In this document: positions 63,850 to 64,000 of the stretch, piece by piece
Position numbering within the stretch: the first letter of the stretch is position 1
Layout of the letters: each line of letters begins with the position of its first letter
Source: Sulfurospirillaceae bacterium
Lineage (GTDB): Bacteria > Campylobacterota > Campylobacteria > Campylobacterales > Sulfurospirillaceae
DNA length: 64,000 nt
Direction: 5' to 3'
NCBI GenBank assembly: GCA_028692875.1
Contig: JAQUWL010000004.1
Span: forward strand, 60,861 to 124,860
The notes under the pieces: model-generated
Told to the model about the DNA's origin: nothing
Seen by the model: the letters and a program-made list of their open reading frames with translations, nothing else
Databases searched by the model: none
Translations under genes and position numbers: made by a program

Positions 63850-63984
63850 TTAATCTCCTTTTAAGCAATGCAGGTATATAATTTCGTCCTTGTTTGAGAG
63901 AACAAGACCAGAAAGAAGCACCCAAAGTAGGGCTTTAGCTTCAAGTTCATTAAAATTACAAATGTTAAATTCAATCTTTGAAAT
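63850..63984 (-). CDS. Possible short ORF or gene remnant at the window edge
   Basis: Between an in-frame TAG at 63985-63987 and a TAA at 63850-63852 this minus-strand frame reads ISKIEFNICNFNELEAKALL and on to SNKDEIIYLHCLKGD, which looks protein-like (an amphipathic helix plus beta strands). There is no ATG, GTG or TTG at its 5' end; ATT at 63984 would be needed. It may also be the tail of a broken gene reaching beyond base 64000. Confidence 0.25.
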   Translation of the reverse strand: MSKIEFNICNFNELEAKALLWVLLSGLVLSNKDEIIYLHCLKGD

Positions 63985-64000
63985 CTAAATAAGCGACCTT

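Overview
The window comes from the chromosome of a flagellated, AT-rich Campylobacterota bacterium, probably of the Sulfurimonas type. The clues are the gene order ruvC/dnaA/dnaN/gyrB around a replication origin with TTCAC-core DnaA boxes, the flavin-dependent thymidylate synthase ThyX, two FlgE-like hook proteins with sigma-54 promoters, and a PsrABC-type polysulfide reductase. The genus is an inference. I saw no rRNA, insertion sequence, prophage or CRISPR array.

Layout. 1-1.03 kb: the 5' part of ilvD and a four-tRNA operon (Gly, Leu, Cys, Ser). 1.03-3.73 kb: an AAA ATPase of the DUF4143 type and three small unknown genes. 3.8-18.75 kb: an aryl-polyene-like lipid/pigment cluster in two converging operons. 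They encode an O-methyltransferase, two hotdog dehydratases, a glycosyltransferase, an acyltransferase, an aromatic amino acid ammonia-lyase, a ketoreductase, a LolA-like carrier, an MMPL exporter, an AMP-ligase, a ketosynthase, a ketosynthase-like partner and an ACP. A second DUF4143 ATPase and a small lipoprotein gene sit between the two operons. 18.8-28.2 kb: a YidE/AspT-type transporter, a large GGDEF-EAL protein, a structured RNA candidate, tRNA-Ser, ung, SRP RNA, an HD protein, queF and a degenerate GGDEF-EAL protein. 28.2-33.7 kb: gyrB, dnaN, dnaA and ruvC with a bipartite oriC. 33.7-40.8 kb: thyX and the hook genes flgE, flgE2, flgD and fliK. 40.9-44.7 kb: typA, lemA, a DUF3137 gene and a FliL-like gene. 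44.7-51.7 kb: a four-gene operon. It encodes a TPR/beta-barrel outer-membrane protein resembling Slam, a FecR-domain protein with a TbpB-like C-terminus, a CHASE2 adenylate/guanylate cyclase, and a fusion of class II cAMP-phosphodiesterase-like, GAF and HD-GYP domains. 51.8-55.8 kb: MFS, RDD, pyrE, frr, a polysaccharide deacetylase and secG. 55.9-62.5 kb: a BioC-like methyltransferase and the polysulfide reductase operon ending in a triple-rhodanese lipoprotein. 62.5-64 kb: ThiD2-like, BI-1 family and very small ORFs.

The most interesting system is the 44.7-51.7 kb operon. It appears to put synthesis of cAMP (or cGMP), a predicted cAMP phosphodiesterase, a GAF domain carrying the NKFDE cyclic-nucleotide signature and a c-di-GMP phosphodiesterase under one promoter, with a putative surface secretion pair. 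The second striking signal is the 8-bp palindrome TACATGTA. I counted it 30 times, where about two would be expected, mostly inside genes, where it recurs as Leu-His-Val or Thr-Cys-(Lys/Arg).
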